DNA of 36,245 bases from an uncultured Eubacteriales bacterium (GCA_900320285.1 ONRQ01000015.1:1-36245); one strand, 5' to 3'. Counted from the first letter of the stretch, positions 23,568 through 31,678 are shown. A program made the numbers and translations. Notes: generated from the sequence alone by a model not told the origin.

Positions 23568-23601
23568 GACACAGATTATCATCCCAAACCTGTACGCATA
23601 A
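23538..23601 (+). repeat. Diverged tandem duplication of the ATP-grasp gene end
   Basis: Bases 23538-23567 encode the last residues K-I-V-I-P-S-L-Y-A and stop. Bases 23572-23601, just beyond the stop, encode in the +1 frame Q-I-I-I-P-N-L-Y-A and stop. About two thirds of the 30 aligned bases agree. It reads as a decayed tail duplication. Confidence 0.6.
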
Positions 23602-23616
23602 ATACGCAAAATAAGG

Positions 23617-23642
23617 AAGGCCGGGTCAGCTGACCCAGCCTT
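23617..23642. terminator. Bidirectional terminator between convergent genes
   Basis: AAGGC.GGGTCA (from 23617) pairs with TGACCC.GCCTT (to 23642), one mismatch, followed by TTAT on the plus strand. It overlaps the stop codon of the leftward esterase and follows the ATP-grasp gene. Confidence 0.7.
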
Positions 23643-24624
23643 TTATGATGCTGCCAATAAGGTCCATCATCGTTTTTGCTTTGGTGAATCTTTGCCAGTA
23701 GAGGGCAAAGCCATGCATCATTCCATCCATTCTTATGAGTTTTGCCATGCCTCCGCTCTCATTAAGTCTGTGAGCAAAGTGCTCGCCGTCATCTCTCAAC
23801 GGATCGAACTCTGCAGTAACAACTATGGCAGGCGGCATTCCGCTAAGGTCTGCAGCCTTGCCCGGATACAGCCTCATATCATCTGAATCTGTCCCTGCGG
23901 GGATATACAGATTCATCATTTTTTTGATTGCATCTACAGGCAGTATGTATTCGCCCTGCCCGTACAGTCTTGCTGATTCCGACTCTTCGAGACTGATGCA
24001 CCCGAAGACTCCGTACAGAAGTATCAGCCCGGATATCGCAGGCGCCTTTCCGTCTCTTGCAAGAAGAGCAAGCGCAGCGCTTATGGTTGCACCGGAGCTG
24101 TCCCCTGCTGCCATTATGAGTTCCGGATCTCCCCCATATGTGGCTGCATTTTCATGTGCCCACTCTGCAAGGCAGACCGCATCTTCGATGCATGCCGGGA
24201 AAGGATTCTCAGGAGCAAGCCTGTATTCTGCCGCGATCACTATGGCGCAGGCGGCATCGGCAAGCTTACCGCAGAGCGGATCGTGGTCTTCTATGCTGCC
24301 CATGATGAATCCGCCGCCATGAAAGTAAAGGATCACAGGGACCTGACCCGCTGCGTCAGCAGCGCCTTCCGGAATATAGATGCGGACCGGAAGGTCTCCC
24401 GCGCTTCCGCGCGGGATGGTCAGGTCTGTCTTTTCATATACTTCATACGGATCGAGATGGGCGGCGTGGCCTGTTATCTCCGCCTCCCTCATACGGGGAA
24501 TATCCTCCGCGCTGAAAGACGCAGCAAATCCATTTCCTTCAAGCGCCGCCTTATAAAACTCATATACTTCCGGATCAAACTTTGTTTTGTCAGTTTTCAT
24601 TTCAGTTAGTAGCGCGCCACACAT
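23626..24624 (-). CDS. Alpha/beta hydrolase, HSL-type (family IV) esterase
   Basis: 332 residues from ATG 24624; an alternative ATG at 24600 (residue 9) is equally plausible because neither has a clear SD. Oxyanion motif H102-G-G-G and nucleophile S176 in G-D-S-S-G fit the hormone-sensitive-lipase-like family; the acid is in E-F-D-P-L-R-D-D near residue 273-280 and the histidine in M-H-G-F-A-L near 309. No signal peptide, so an intracellular carboxylesterase. Physiological ester unknown. Follows panF on the same strand by 63 nt. Confidence 0.88.
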   Translation of the reverse strand: MCGALLTEMKTDKTKFDPEVYEFYKAALEGNGFAASFSAEDIPRMREAEITGHAAHLDPYEVYEKTDLTIPRGSAGDLPVRIYIPEGAADAAGQVPVILYFHGGGFIMGSIEDHDPLCGKLADAACAIVIAAEYRLAPENPFPACIEDAVCLAEWAHENAATYGGDPELIMAAGDSSGATISAALALLARDGKAPAISGLILLYGVFGCISLEESESARLYGQGEYILPVDAIKKMMNLYIPAGTDSDDMRLYPGKAADLSGMPPAIVVTAEFDPLRDDGEHFAHRLNESGGMAKLIRMDGMMHGFALYWQRFTKAKTMMDLIGSIIKGWVS

Positions 24625-24687
24625 TCCGCGCCGAATTGCACGGCAAATCGCGCCTGTAGTATTTCCGTATATCTGCTCCGCTACGTA

Positions 24688-26232
24688 CTAGAAACACTTC
24701 TTCAGCATTTCCGCATCAGGCTCATTCTTATTGAGCATACCTACTATGAAGTATGCCACTCCGCCTGCCAGCAGACCGAGTACGATCTCATGGATCCCGA
24801 ACGGAGCTATCTTGTTGAGGTTGAAAAATACAAATGTAGATACTCCGCAGATTATGGAAGCGATGCATGCAGCTGCGTTGCCGCGCTTCCAGTACAGTCC
24901 GCCAATGAGAGGCCAGAAGAACGTAGCTTCAAGTCCGCCCATAGCAAACAGGTTGATCCATACCAGAATTGAAGGCGGATTCATCGCAAAGATGAACACG
25001 ATCAGTCCCAGTATAATTGTCAGAGCAAAGCTGCTGTATTTGAGTTTCTTCTCGGTGCCTTCGCTGACAGTGATATTCTCATCCTGATCGGCGCGTACAG
25101 CTTCTCTGGCATCCTTCTTAGCGATGTATGTTATGTAAAGGTTCTTGAGAATCGTTGCCGATGCAAGTATCAGCAGGGAATCCACGGTCGACATTACAGC
25201 TGCGAGCGGAGCCGCCAGGAAAAGTCCTGCAGCCCATACAGGCATGTAATTATTGACAACATATGGGATGATTGAGTCAGTATTGGCAAGCTGCTCCTCG
25301 CCTACCAGAGGCAGAGCCAGGGTACCGGCAAAGTGCATGCCTATCATGAGGATGCCGACAACTACCGTGCCCCATATCATTGCCTTATGCAGCGACTCTG
25401 TATCCTTGAAGCCCATGCTTCTGACTGCTGTCTGCGGCAGACCCAGAACGCCTACGCCTACAAGCACCCAGAACGATATGAGATATCCCGGTCTGAGCGC
25501 GGCTATTTCAGCTCCATAAGGTCCTTTTCCTATGAGATCCCAGCCCGGATTATTCGCAGCGTTGAACGACAGTATGTTATCCATACCGCCGCCTGCTCTG
25601 ATCACGAAGAAGAGCAGCAGGAATGTGCCGCAGGCCATAATGAATCCCTGGATAGTGTCAGTTATTACAACCGCTTTGAAGCCGCCGATCGATGTGTAGA
25701 TTATGACAACAGCCGAGAACAGTATAAGAGCGCTTATGTACGAAAGTCCTGTAACCGACTGAAGCAGTGTCGCTCCGCCTTTGAACTGCGCGATCATCTG
25801 TGTGATGAAGAATACCACGAGCATTATGCTGCAGATTATGTCGACAGCCGGTGAATCATACCTTGCCCTGAGGTAGTCCGAGATAGTGACCGCTTTGATG
25901 CGGCGCGATATCATGCCGAGCTTTTTACCTACAATGCCAAGTGTCAGGAACGCGGTACCGATCTGTATGGCCGCTACCCATGACTGTGTAAGACCCCAGC
26001 TTGCGGCAAGTCCCGGTCCTCCCAGGAAGGAGCTTGCGCTTGTGTATGTTGCGATAAGTGTCATTGCGAGGACCACACCACCCATGGTGCGTCCGCCTAC
26101 AAAGTAGTTCTGAATGAAGCCATTGCCCGCATTCTTCCTTGCGGAAGCGCGGCTGATCCATACACCGATGAATGCATTGATCATCATGTAACCAACGAGG
26201 ATCGCAAGTATAGCTATCTGTCTGCCGCTCAT
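24688..26232 (-). CDS. panF: Sodium/pantothenate symporter
   Basis: 514 residues of the sodium:solute symporter family, with about thirteen hydrophobic spans. The opening (N-A-F-I-G-V-W-I-S-R, then N-Y-F-V-G-G-R-x-M-G-G) and the T-Y-T-S-A-S-S-F-L-G-G-P-G block match PanF rather than PutP. The assignment is backed by context: the upstream gene is YhdT, its regular partner in enterobacterial and clostridial genomes. ATG overlaps the YhdT stop as ATGA, and GAGGTG lies upstream, so the two are translationally coupled. Imports vitamin B5 with Na+. The structured leader at 26543-26728 may control both. Confidence 0.92.
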   Translation of the reverse strand: MSGRQIAILAILVGYMMINAFIGVWISRASARKNAGNGFIQNYFVGGRTMGGVVLAMTLIATYTSASSFLGGPGLAASWGLTQSWVAAIQIGTAFLTLGIVGKKLGMISRRIKAVTISDYLRARYDSPAVDIICSIMLVVFFITQMIAQFKGGATLLQSVTGLSYISALILFSAVVIIYTSIGGFKAVVITDTIQGFIMACGTFLLLFFVIRAGGGMDNILSFNAANNPGWDLIGKGPYGAEIAALRPGYLISFWVLVGVGVLGLPQTAVRSMGFKDTESLHKAMIWGTVVVGILMIGMHFAGTLALPLVGEEQLANTDSIIPYVVNNYMPVWAAGLFLAAPLAAVMSTVDSLLILASATILKNLYITYIAKKDAREAVRADQDENITVSEGTEKKLKYSSFALTIILGLIVFIFAMNPPSILVWINLFAMGGLEATFFWPLIGGLYWKRGNAAACIASIICGVSTFVFFNLNKIAPFGIHEIVLGLLAGGVAYFIVGMLNKNEPDAEMLKKCF

Positions 26233-26501
26233 GCCTGCACCTCCTCTTTGGTTTCTTCGGACTCATCATCGAGGCTGAAGTTCACGAACACCTTTTTCAG
26301 CAGTATCACAACACCGATCACTGCTATCACGAATACTCCCGGTGTACTCAGGACCCACCACAGCGGCAGTCCCCACACCGTGGCTCCTGTGCCGGAAAGC
26401 AGATACGCGCATCCGACATGCCACAGGAAACAGATGCAGAAGAGGATCGCAGTAGCGCGGGCCTCTTTCCTGATCTGAGCATTCTTCTCTTCTCTTGTCA
26501 T
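26229..26501 (-). CDS. yhdT: YhdT family small membrane protein (DUF997)
   Basis: 90 residues from ATG 26501, chosen because AAAGGAG lies six bases upstream; a longer frame to 26564 would run through a hairpin with no SD. Two hydrophobic segments (about 20-37 and 46-68) flanked by a basic N terminus and an acidic C-terminal tail (D-D-E-S-E-E). The role of YhdT is unknown, but it is consistently adjacent to panF, suggesting an accessory role in pantothenate transport. First cistron of the pair. Confidence 0.87.
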   Translation of the reverse strand: MTREEKNAQIRKEARATAILFCICFLWHVGCAYLLSGTGATVWGLPLWWVLSTPGVFVIAVIGVVILLKKVFVNFSLDDESEETKEEVQA

Positions 26502-26520
26502 TGAAATGCTCCTTTCGTGT

Positions 26521-26537
26521 CGGCGCCCCGGGCGCCG
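26521..26537 (-). promoter_or_regulatory. GC-rich hairpin just upstream of the yhdT ribosome binding site
   Basis: CGGCGCC-CCG-GGCGCCG is a perfect 7-bp stem six bases before the AAAGGAG site. It could affect ribosome access or be the second stem of a leader switch. Confidence 0.5.
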
Positions 26538-26542
26538 GATAA

Positions 26543-26567
26543 AATAAAAACCGCATAGCCCCACGGC
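26543..26567 (-). terminator. Candidate attenuator terminator in the yhdT-panF leader
   Basis: Minus strand CCGCA ... TGCGG with an inner GCC-GTGG-GGC stem, followed by TTTTTATTTT, about 45 nt before the yhdT ATG. It sits inside the leader, after the promoter at 26763 and after the previous gene's own terminator, so it would stop the yhdT-panF message itself unless an alternative pairing prevents it. Confidence 0.6.
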
Positions 26568-26692
26568 CTGCGGATGGACATTTCATATAATTAAAGGACA
26601 ACAACAGAAAGCTTATTTGCCGCCGGGTCGCGTTCACAAGCGGATACACGCCTCATTGGTGCAGCTTTATCTGATTTTTTCCTCTCCTATAT

Positions 26693-26728
26693 GATGGTAT
26701 TGTTCCGCAAACGCGGATACCGTCCATC
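26693..26728 (-). promoter_or_regulatory. 5' hairpin of the yhdT-panF leader
   Basis: Three stacked stems, GATGG/CCATC, GTAT/ATAC and CCGC/GCGG, with asymmetric bulges, at the very start of the predicted transcript. Its TGCGGA strand can also pair with TCCGCA at the base of the attenuator, so a switch is possible. Confidence 0.5.
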
Positions 26729-26734
26729 AATGCG

Positions 26735-26763
26735 AATATAACACTTCAGGCTGAAATTGTAAA
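26735..26763 (-). promoter_or_regulatory. Promoter of yhdT-panF
   Basis: Minus strand TTTACA (26763-26758), 17-nt spacer, TATATT (26740-26735). It gives a leader of about 230 nt before yhdT. Confidence 0.65.
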
Positions 26764-26770
26764 GAAAAAC

Positions 26771-26798
26771 ACGGCCGGCAGTAATCTGCAAGCCGTGC
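26771..26798 (-). terminator. Terminator downstream of the secreted 217-residue protein gene
   Basis: CACGGC ... GCCGTG stem with a TGCA extension, followed on the minus strand by TTTTTCTTT. It lies 120 nt after the stop at 26917. Confidence 0.65.
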
Positions 26799-26916
26799 AA
26801 AAAAGTAAGTCCTGATCTGCGTCGCGAATCGATTACTCAGAAAATCAGATTCATGCGTTCGGAAATAGCTCTGAAATCATAATAGCTCAGGATATCTTAC
26901 CTCCCTGAGTCCTATT

Positions 26917-27570
26917 TTACCAATAAGTATAATATGTGCATAGCTTGATAGGCTTTCCGCCTTTTACAACTAAATATTCGGTGTATGTATCATGCCACTC
27001 ACCATTACCATAACCATCCCCATACCACAGTTCGCCTTCGTACACATTATTTATATAATAACCCGGTGAGTTGGTTTCTTTATTTGTTGTTTTGGCTTTA
27101 TACTTGCTCTTTTTCTTGCTTTTACCGCTCAGTTTCATCACGCCATCATACAGCTTTTCTTTTTTAGTATTAAATCCGGAGTAGTATATCTTATTTTTCT
27201 TTATTGCATAACTGTTTGGAATATCAGCCAGTTTTTTTGCCTTGCCACCTTTAGTCTTTACGCGTCTAAGTGTATTTAACATCGGTCCGCCTTCAAGAAA
27301 GTACACATACCCTTTATACAGCTTCATGCTGTAAGTTCCACCATTCGTCGCGGCGCTTACAGCATCCCTGTTATACAACTGTTTAACAGACCCGGTTTTA
27401 AGATTTACCTTGAATACTCCGCGATGAGCAGCACAGTATACAGTATTTTTTTTCTTAATAACATTGTATGTAGTCATCTTTTTTGTGCCGCTTGCTCCGA
27501 ACGATACAATTGTAAAGCAGCTGAGGATCAGCGACAGCATAATAACTACAGCAATCATTCTTTTTTTCAT
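26917..27570 (-). CDS. Secreted lysine-rich protein, propeller-like repeats
   Basis: 217 residues. Signal peptide 1-25 (M-K-K-R-M then a hydrophobic core, ending S-F-G-A). The rest is rich in Y, G and K and has recurring short strand patterns such as V-Y-C-A-A-H-R-G-V-F-K-V-N-L, Y-V-Y-F-L-E-G-G and K-I-Y-Y-S-G-F-N, similar to DUF5050 or other surface propeller proteins. No LPXTG anchor or membrane tail. Function unknown. GGGGGTG precedes the ATG, and an extended -10 promoter (27613-27618) is about 40 nt upstream. Lysine-rich like the two larger secreted proteins in this window. Confidence 0.75.
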   Translation of the reverse strand: MKKRMIAVVIMLSLILSCFTIVSFGASGTKKMTTYNVIKKKNTVYCAAHRGVFKVNLKTGSVKQLYNRDAVSAATNGGTYSMKLYKGYVYFLEGGPMLNTLRRVKTKGGKAKKLADIPNSYAIKKNKIYYSGFNTKKEKLYDGVMKLSGKSKKKSKYKAKTTNKETNSPGYYINNVYEGELWYGDGYGNGEWHDTYTEYLVVKGGKPIKLCTYYTYW

Positions 27571-27612
27571 ATAGCACCCCCGAAGATAAAAACAGCTATT
27601 CTTTTCGCGTTA

Positions 27613-27621
27613 ATTATATCA
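27613..27621 (-). promoter_or_regulatory. Extended -10 promoter of the 217-residue protein gene
   Basis: Minus strand TGA-TATAAT (TATAAT at 27618-27613) about 43 nt before the ATG; no good -35. Confidence 0.45.
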
Positions 27622-27683
27622 TATTCAGATGTTGACCTTCTTTTATCCTTCAAAGATACCGGTACTCTTGCAGTTCAGAATAA

Positions 27684-27719
27684 AAGGCGCGCTCTACAGT
27701 TCTCTGTAAATCACGCCTT
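27684..27719 (-). terminator. Terminator after the small membrane protein gene
   Basis: AAGGCG (27684-27689) pairs with CGCCTT (27714-27719), with an inner TACAG/CTGTA stem. On the minus strand TTTATTC follows. Confidence 0.6.
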
Positions 27720-27749
27720 GTTATTCTTACTTTTTATCTTTAATGTCGG

Positions 27750-27947
27750 CTATTTATCGCCATTCTTCTTTTCTTCTTCTTTCCTATCCTCAGGCTTTTT
27801 GCCGGCCCTTGTTGATAGTGCAAAGAACGCTGCTGCGAGCACAAAGTCTCCATATGCCATTGTCCTCGATACAGCACCTGTCATAAGCATTGTTATACCT
27901 ATCGCAAGGAATACTATGCCTAAAATCAGATATTTATTGCCCTTCAT
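27750..27947 (-). CDS. Small membrane protein with charged tail
   Basis: 65 residues. Two hydrophobic segments (about 6-24 and 29-44), joined by G-A-V-S-R-T-M-A-Y-G-D, then a strongly charged tail K-K-P-E-D-R-K-E-E-E-K-K-N-G-D-K. AGGAG lies eleven bases upstream. It follows the large secreted protein gene by 41 nt in the same direction, so it may be co-transcribed and form part of its export or anchoring route; that is a guess. Confidence 0.6.
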   Translation of the reverse strand: MKGNKYLILGIVFLAIGITMLMTGAVSRTMAYGDFVLAAAFFALSTRAGKKPEDRKEEEKKNGDK

Positions 27948-27988
27948 TATTATCTCTGCTCCTCTTTTATATCTGATCCATTGTATAT

Positions 27989-30859
27989 CTATTTGACTTT
28001 GACTTTTACGGTAACGGTTTTGGATGCGGCGTTATAATTAGCGTCGCCGGCAGCTGTCACCTTTACCTTTACCTTATAGGTTCCCTTCTTTGTCTTCTTC
28101 TTGACCGTGATCTTTCCGGTCGCGGCGTCGACTTTGAAGTTCTTTTTAAACTTCTTCTTACTTACGCTGACCTTGCTATAAGATACAGAGCCCTTAGGAT
28201 TGCTGACTGTCATGGCCTTCGTCGGAACGATCTTCTGAGCTTTCTTTTTCAGCTTTTTCTTCTTGAGCTTTACGGTCTTTCCTTTGGCAGTCAGGGTATT
28301 GGCTGCCTTGTTAATGGTATAGGTCACCGTGGCATTTCCAATATATCCACCTCTGAGAGTGATCTCCAGGGAATACTTTCCGGTATTCGTTGAAGATGCA
28401 TTGGACCATTTCACCGTATAATCCTTGCCTTCTTTGAGCGCTTTGCCTCCGATAGCCTTTATGGCCGGTCTCTGCACCTTTCCGTTATAGGTAAATGCGT
28501 TAGCTGACAGCTCCACAGCCGGTCCGTTTTGCACTTCAACGTCCCCGTACTCAACCAGCTTGCCAAGCTCCCCGTTGTGGACCAGATATACTCTTCCTTT
28601 GCGGATAACGCCTCCCTCATTGTTCAGCGTGCCAAACTGATTGATCGCGCTGTACTGAGGCTCGTCCAGCTGGATAGTCTTTTCATAGATATTAGGCTCT
28701 TCCTTTGTCGGGGTGATAGGAATAATAGCCTCATCTACGGTGCATACATAGATATGTCCCGCATAATTCGCTGCAGCATCAGGATTCTTCACGTTATTCA
28801 GGGTGCCGTAGAGATTGAGTGTACCCGGAACAAAGACGATATCACCGTAATTGTTCAGTACAGCGTCCTTATAAACTTTTCCTGCCCCGTCGATTCCGAC
28901 GTTCAGAACACCCGGTACTACTCCGGCTCTGGTAACGTCATCCTTCCATGTTACCTGAATGCCTTTGTGGTATGTCACTGTGCCTTTATCCGGGTCACCT
29001 TTCACAAGCGTATCGGCATATTTTCCATAGTTGTTCAGGGTACCCAGAACAAAGAGCGCACCCTTCAGAGACAGGCAGCCCATATTGTCGAACTGACCGC
29101 CCGGTTCCACCACGATGTCAGCTGTCTTCATGTCGGTAACGACAGGCTGTGCAGGATCTACCGGTTTGCCTTCCTTTCCCTCAATGTTGACTACGCCTTC
29201 GTTGATCAGCGTGCCGCCGTCCTTGATGAGGATCTCTCCATTCGCCAGGTTCTTATTAGGATCGGTAGCCGGATCGACTGCTGTGGCAGCATCATACTCA
29301 GCCTCCGTCGTGCAGGATTCATCGATGATCAGCGTGCCGCCCTCTTCGATCAGCATAGTTGCGTTGTTTCCGATGGCCAGTTCTGCTCCTGCAGTATTGG
29401 AACCGTCCTTGATTCTAAGTGTAGCTCCTCCTCCGACAGTCAGCCCGGCAACTCCCTGATCTACATTGTTTGCGATCTGAATGTCGAATGTATTGACGTC
29501 GAGAATGACAGAGCGACCCGCGCCTGAGATAGACATACCTTCCATCACCGGGACCTCGCAGATCAGAATGATGTCGTGGCTATTGCAACCCGGATCTTCG
29601 AATGCCTTCGTCATGGACCAGAACTTCATCGGATTCTCAGGATCTGTTGCTTCTACCAGCCAGTCGATGCTTCTGAACTGCTTTTCGCTGCCTGACGAGG
29701 CCTGCTGATCTCCGCTCTGCTGTTCACGCGGATCGACAGCTGCATCGATTTCCAGATCCGATCCCTTGACCAGATAGCTGGTAGTGCTGTCCGCTGTTTT
29801 CGCTATGTTTTCATCGTAGAACTTGCCCAGGAGTGCCTTGTTATAGGCAGGTTCATCCTGGAAAGTCTGCATTATGTCGTTTCCTTCTTCGTCAACGCCG
29901 ACCTTTACCTCCATAGGCCATGTGTAGGTCTGGTTTGGATCAAGCGGCTGAAGATCCGGGAAGTAATCCTCCACTTCATCTACGTAGAAACTCAGGGAAA
30001 CATCCGCTACAGGCGCTTCACCCTTACCCTGATCAGCTCCTGCCACGTTTTTGGCCGAAGACAGAAGTATCACGTCAAGATAGGTATTCTCTGTATCGCC
30101 ACCCGTGGTATCTTTCATTGCCTCTGCTCCATTGGCCAGGGAGTAAGATGCCGACTTGCAGCCGGTCTTCTGTGGATCGGCCAGAACATAGGACGTTCCG
30201 TTCATGCCCGTAGCAACCAGCAGTGCTTTGTTGTCTGTCTGCATGACATGGAGATATTTGTTTGCCAGAAGATCAGTACTTGCGTCGATTTGTTCACCGG
30301 CAGCCTCAGCAGCGTCACGCCTTGCCTGCTCTTTTGCTTCCGCGTCCGCTATAATTTTGCTCACATCAACACGGATGATGTAGTAGGATCCGTCAAATCC
30401 GCCCAGCTTCAGATGGGTTCCGCTTCCGTTCGGATCCGGCTCTTCAGTGATGGTATAACGGAAATAACTGTAAGGAGCAATCAGTTCACTGTCTGCGGAT
30501 CTCTTTTCATAATCCGTTCCGCCCTTCTTGATCTCGTAGTTTACCGCTGCACCCATAATGATTGCAGGCAGCTCTGTGGTAGCATTATTCTCCAGATTTT
30601 GCTTTGCAACACTCGGTATACCTATGGTCGCCGTGTCCTTGCTGGCACCTACCTCTGCGGTAACGGCATATACACCGGGCAGAATCTCCTCACTGTCAGG
30701 GCTTACTGTAGCTGGCTGGGCCGGCAGAGTATATTCCGGTGCAGCTGCATACACGTCTCCTTCGCCCATTAATGCCGGCGTGAAAGTAAATCCCATGGTG
30801 GCAATGAGTGCGATGGTGAGTAAGCAAGCCAGTTTCTGACCTATTGCTTTGCTTATCAT
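27989..30859 (-). CDS. Large secreted surface protein with repeat core and basic C-terminal Ig-like end
   Basis: 956 residues. Signal peptide of about 40 (ends D-V-Y-A-A-A). Residues 45-420: alternating conserved blocks, no family recognised. Residues about 440-760: short strand-loop repeats dominated by G-G-x-L, L-N-N-x-G and I-I-K-D-G-G-T-L-type words (L-I-I-D, V-L-G-T-L-N-N-Y-G), which look like a right-handed beta-helix or similar solenoid. Residues about 770-850: MBG-like domain (Y-N-G-K-V-Q-R-P-A). Residues 852-956: lysine-rich Ig-like end (K-K-K-K-L-K-K-K). No LPXTG, so surface retention may be by charge. AAAGG just before the ATG. Likely a surface or adhesin-type protein; function unknown. 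Confidence 0.82.
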   Translation of the reverse strand: MISKAIGQKLACLLTIALIATMGFTFTPALMGEGDVYAAAPEYTLPAQPATVSPDSEEILPGVYAVTAEVGASKDTATIGIPSVAKQNLENNATTELPAIIMGAAVNYEIKKGGTDYEKRSADSELIAPYSYFRYTITEEPDPNGSGTHLKLGGFDGSYYIIRVDVSKIIADAEAKEQARRDAAEAAGEQIDASTDLLANKYLHVMQTDNKALLVATGMNGTSYVLADPQKTGCKSASYSLANGAEAMKDTTGGDTENTYLDVILLSSAKNVAGADQGKGEAPVADVSLSFYVDEVEDYFPDLQPLDPNQTYTWPMEVKVGVDEEGNDIMQTFQDEPAYNKALLGKFYDENIAKTADSTTSYLVKGSDLEIDAAVDPREQQSGDQQASSGSEKQFRSIDWLVEATDPENPMKFWSMTKAFEDPGCNSHDIILICEVPVMEGMSISGAGRSVILDVNTFDIQIANNVDQGVAGLTVGGGATLRIKDGSNTAGAELAIGNNATMLIEEGGTLIIDESCTTEAEYDAATAVDPATDPNKNLANGEILIKDGGTLINEGVVNIEGKEGKPVDPAQPVVTDMKTADIVVEPGGQFDNMGCLSLKGALFVLGTLNNYGKYADTLVKGDPDKGTVTYHKGIQVTWKDDVTRAGVVPGVLNVGIDGAGKVYKDAVLNNYGDIVFVPGTLNLYGTLNNVKNPDAAANYAGHIYVCTVDEAIIPITPTKEEPNIYEKTIQLDEPQYSAINQFGTLNNEGGVIRKGRVYLVHNGELGKLVEYGDVEVQNGPAVELSANAFTYNGKVQRPAIKAIGGKALKEGKDYTVKWSNASSTNTGKYSLEITLRGGYIGNATVTYTINKAANTLTAKGKTVKLKKKKLKKKAQKIVPTKAMTVSNPKGSVSYSKVSVSKKKFKKNFKVDAATGKITVKKKTKKGTYKVKVKVTAAGDANYNAASKTVTVKVKVK

Positions 30860-31017
30860 TTTCCTTTCCCCTTTCCTCTTTCGCTCAGAATCTGTTCTAT
30901 CCTATACAAATCTGTAGTTGCATTAATCCTATCATTTTCGATGCCATTAAGATAGCCTTTTTGCTTTATATCCTTCACTCTAAGCAATGATTTGTGCAGC
31001 TCCGGGCAAAGAAAAAA
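30860..31017 (-). pseudogene. Decayed remnant of a DUF1508 (YegP) domain
   Basis: Bases about 30990-30905 on the minus strand translate to a peptide with K-G-Y-L-N-G-I-E-N-D-R-I-N-A-T-T-D. It matches the end of the second DUF1508 domain of the gene at 31679-32836 (K-S-C-L-N-G-I-E-S-V-R-I-N-S-A-T-E), and the DNA also aligns over about 70 bases from 30909 and 31698. The upstream part of the domain is missing, and a short frame runs on to 30856 without homology. It is the 3' relic of a lost duplicate copy. It forms the leader of the 956-residue gene. Confidence 0.6.
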
Positions 31018-31046
31018 GGCATGATCTGCTATTCGCAAATCATGCC
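31018..31046 (-). terminator. Terminator after the tRNA-binding-domain gene
   Basis: GGCATGAT (31018-31025) pairs with ATCATGCC (31039-31046). On the minus strand it is followed by TTTTTTCTTT. Confidence 0.8.
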
Positions 31047-31074
31047 TCGATTTTTGCTAATGTGGGGCAGTGCC

Positions 31075-31500
31075 CTAGTACAGCTTAGCCCCTGCAGGGA
31101 TCCTGTCGTCTACGAGCAGGAGGTTGAGCATTTCCTCACCGTCGTACTCGTTGACCGCGCTGATCAGCATTCCGTTTGAGTACTCTCCCATCATCTTTCT
31201 CGGCGGAAGGTTCACGATCGCTATCGCTGTCTTTCCAACGAGTTCGGAAGGATCGTAGTACTTCTTGATTCCGCTGAGGATGACTCTGTCCTCGCCGGAT
31301 CCGTCGTTCAGAACGAACTTCAGCAGCTTGTCTGACTTCTTCACTTCCTCGCAGGATTTGATCTTGACTGCGCGGAAGTCGCTCTTGCTGAATGTCTCGA
31401 AGTCCACTGCCTCTTCGAAAAGCGGCTCTACCTTTACCTTGCTGAAATCGATCTCTACTCTTTCCTTCTTAGCGCCTGCGCCCTTGCCTTCCGGCTTCAT
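31075..31500 (-). CDS. Stand-alone MetRS C-terminal tRNA-binding domain
   Basis: 141 residues. Residues 1-30 are a lysine/glutamate-rich linker like the one before the C-terminal domain of bacterial methionyl-tRNA synthetases, then an OB-fold EMAPII/CsaA-type tRNA-binding domain (about 33-141) with V-I-L-S-G-I-K-K-Y-Y, I-V-N-L-P-P-R-K-M-M-G and S-N-G-M-L-I-S-A. In many Clostridia this sequence is the last part of MetRS; here it is a separate short gene. An in-frame TAA lies six codons before the ATG, and there is no SD. It may be a real split-off beta subunit or a broken fragment. Confidence 0.75.
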   Translation of the reverse strand: MKPEGKGAGAKKERVEIDFSKVKVEPLFEEAVDFETFSKSDFRAVKIKSCEEVKKSDKLLKFVLNDGSGEDRVILSGIKKYYDPSELVGKTAIAIVNLPPRKMMGEYSNGMLISAVNEYDGEEMLNLLLVDDRIPAGAKLY

Positions 31501-31678
31501 TGTCGGGAGTGGATTTTAAAGCCTCATACGGCAAATCGATTTGAAAATCGACCATTTCCACCACCATGCCTTGACTGGCCCAGACCATTTTTAGCTTTCA
31601 AAAATTCCTTCGATATGCATCTCCGGACAGGTTTGGGGTAAGCCAGGGGTAAAATGGGGTATCCCTCCCATCTATCGC
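31501..31678. other. Spacer between tRNA-binding gene and EcsC fusion gene
   Basis: No gene seen. TCGATTT-GA-AAATCGA (31537-31552) is a perfect inverted repeat. One frame stays open across the junction from 31600 but has no homology I recognise. Confidence 0.4.

Larger units (their letters stand above)
26565..26916. other. Gene-free leader region of yhdT-panF
   Basis: No gene seen. Contains the preceding gene's terminator (26771-26798), a promoter (26735-26763), a strong 5' hairpin (26693-26728) and the attenuator that ends at 26567. Confidence 0.65.

Noticed and set aside
23304-23609. Leftward 101-residue frame across the ATP-grasp gene end
   Set aside because: Antisense shadow of the ATP-grasp gene and its duplicated tail; no SD or homology.
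31501-31606. Short open frame starting in the spacer and running into the tRNA-binding gene in another frame
   Set aside because: No SD, no homology seen, and it overlaps a conserved domain in the wrong frame.
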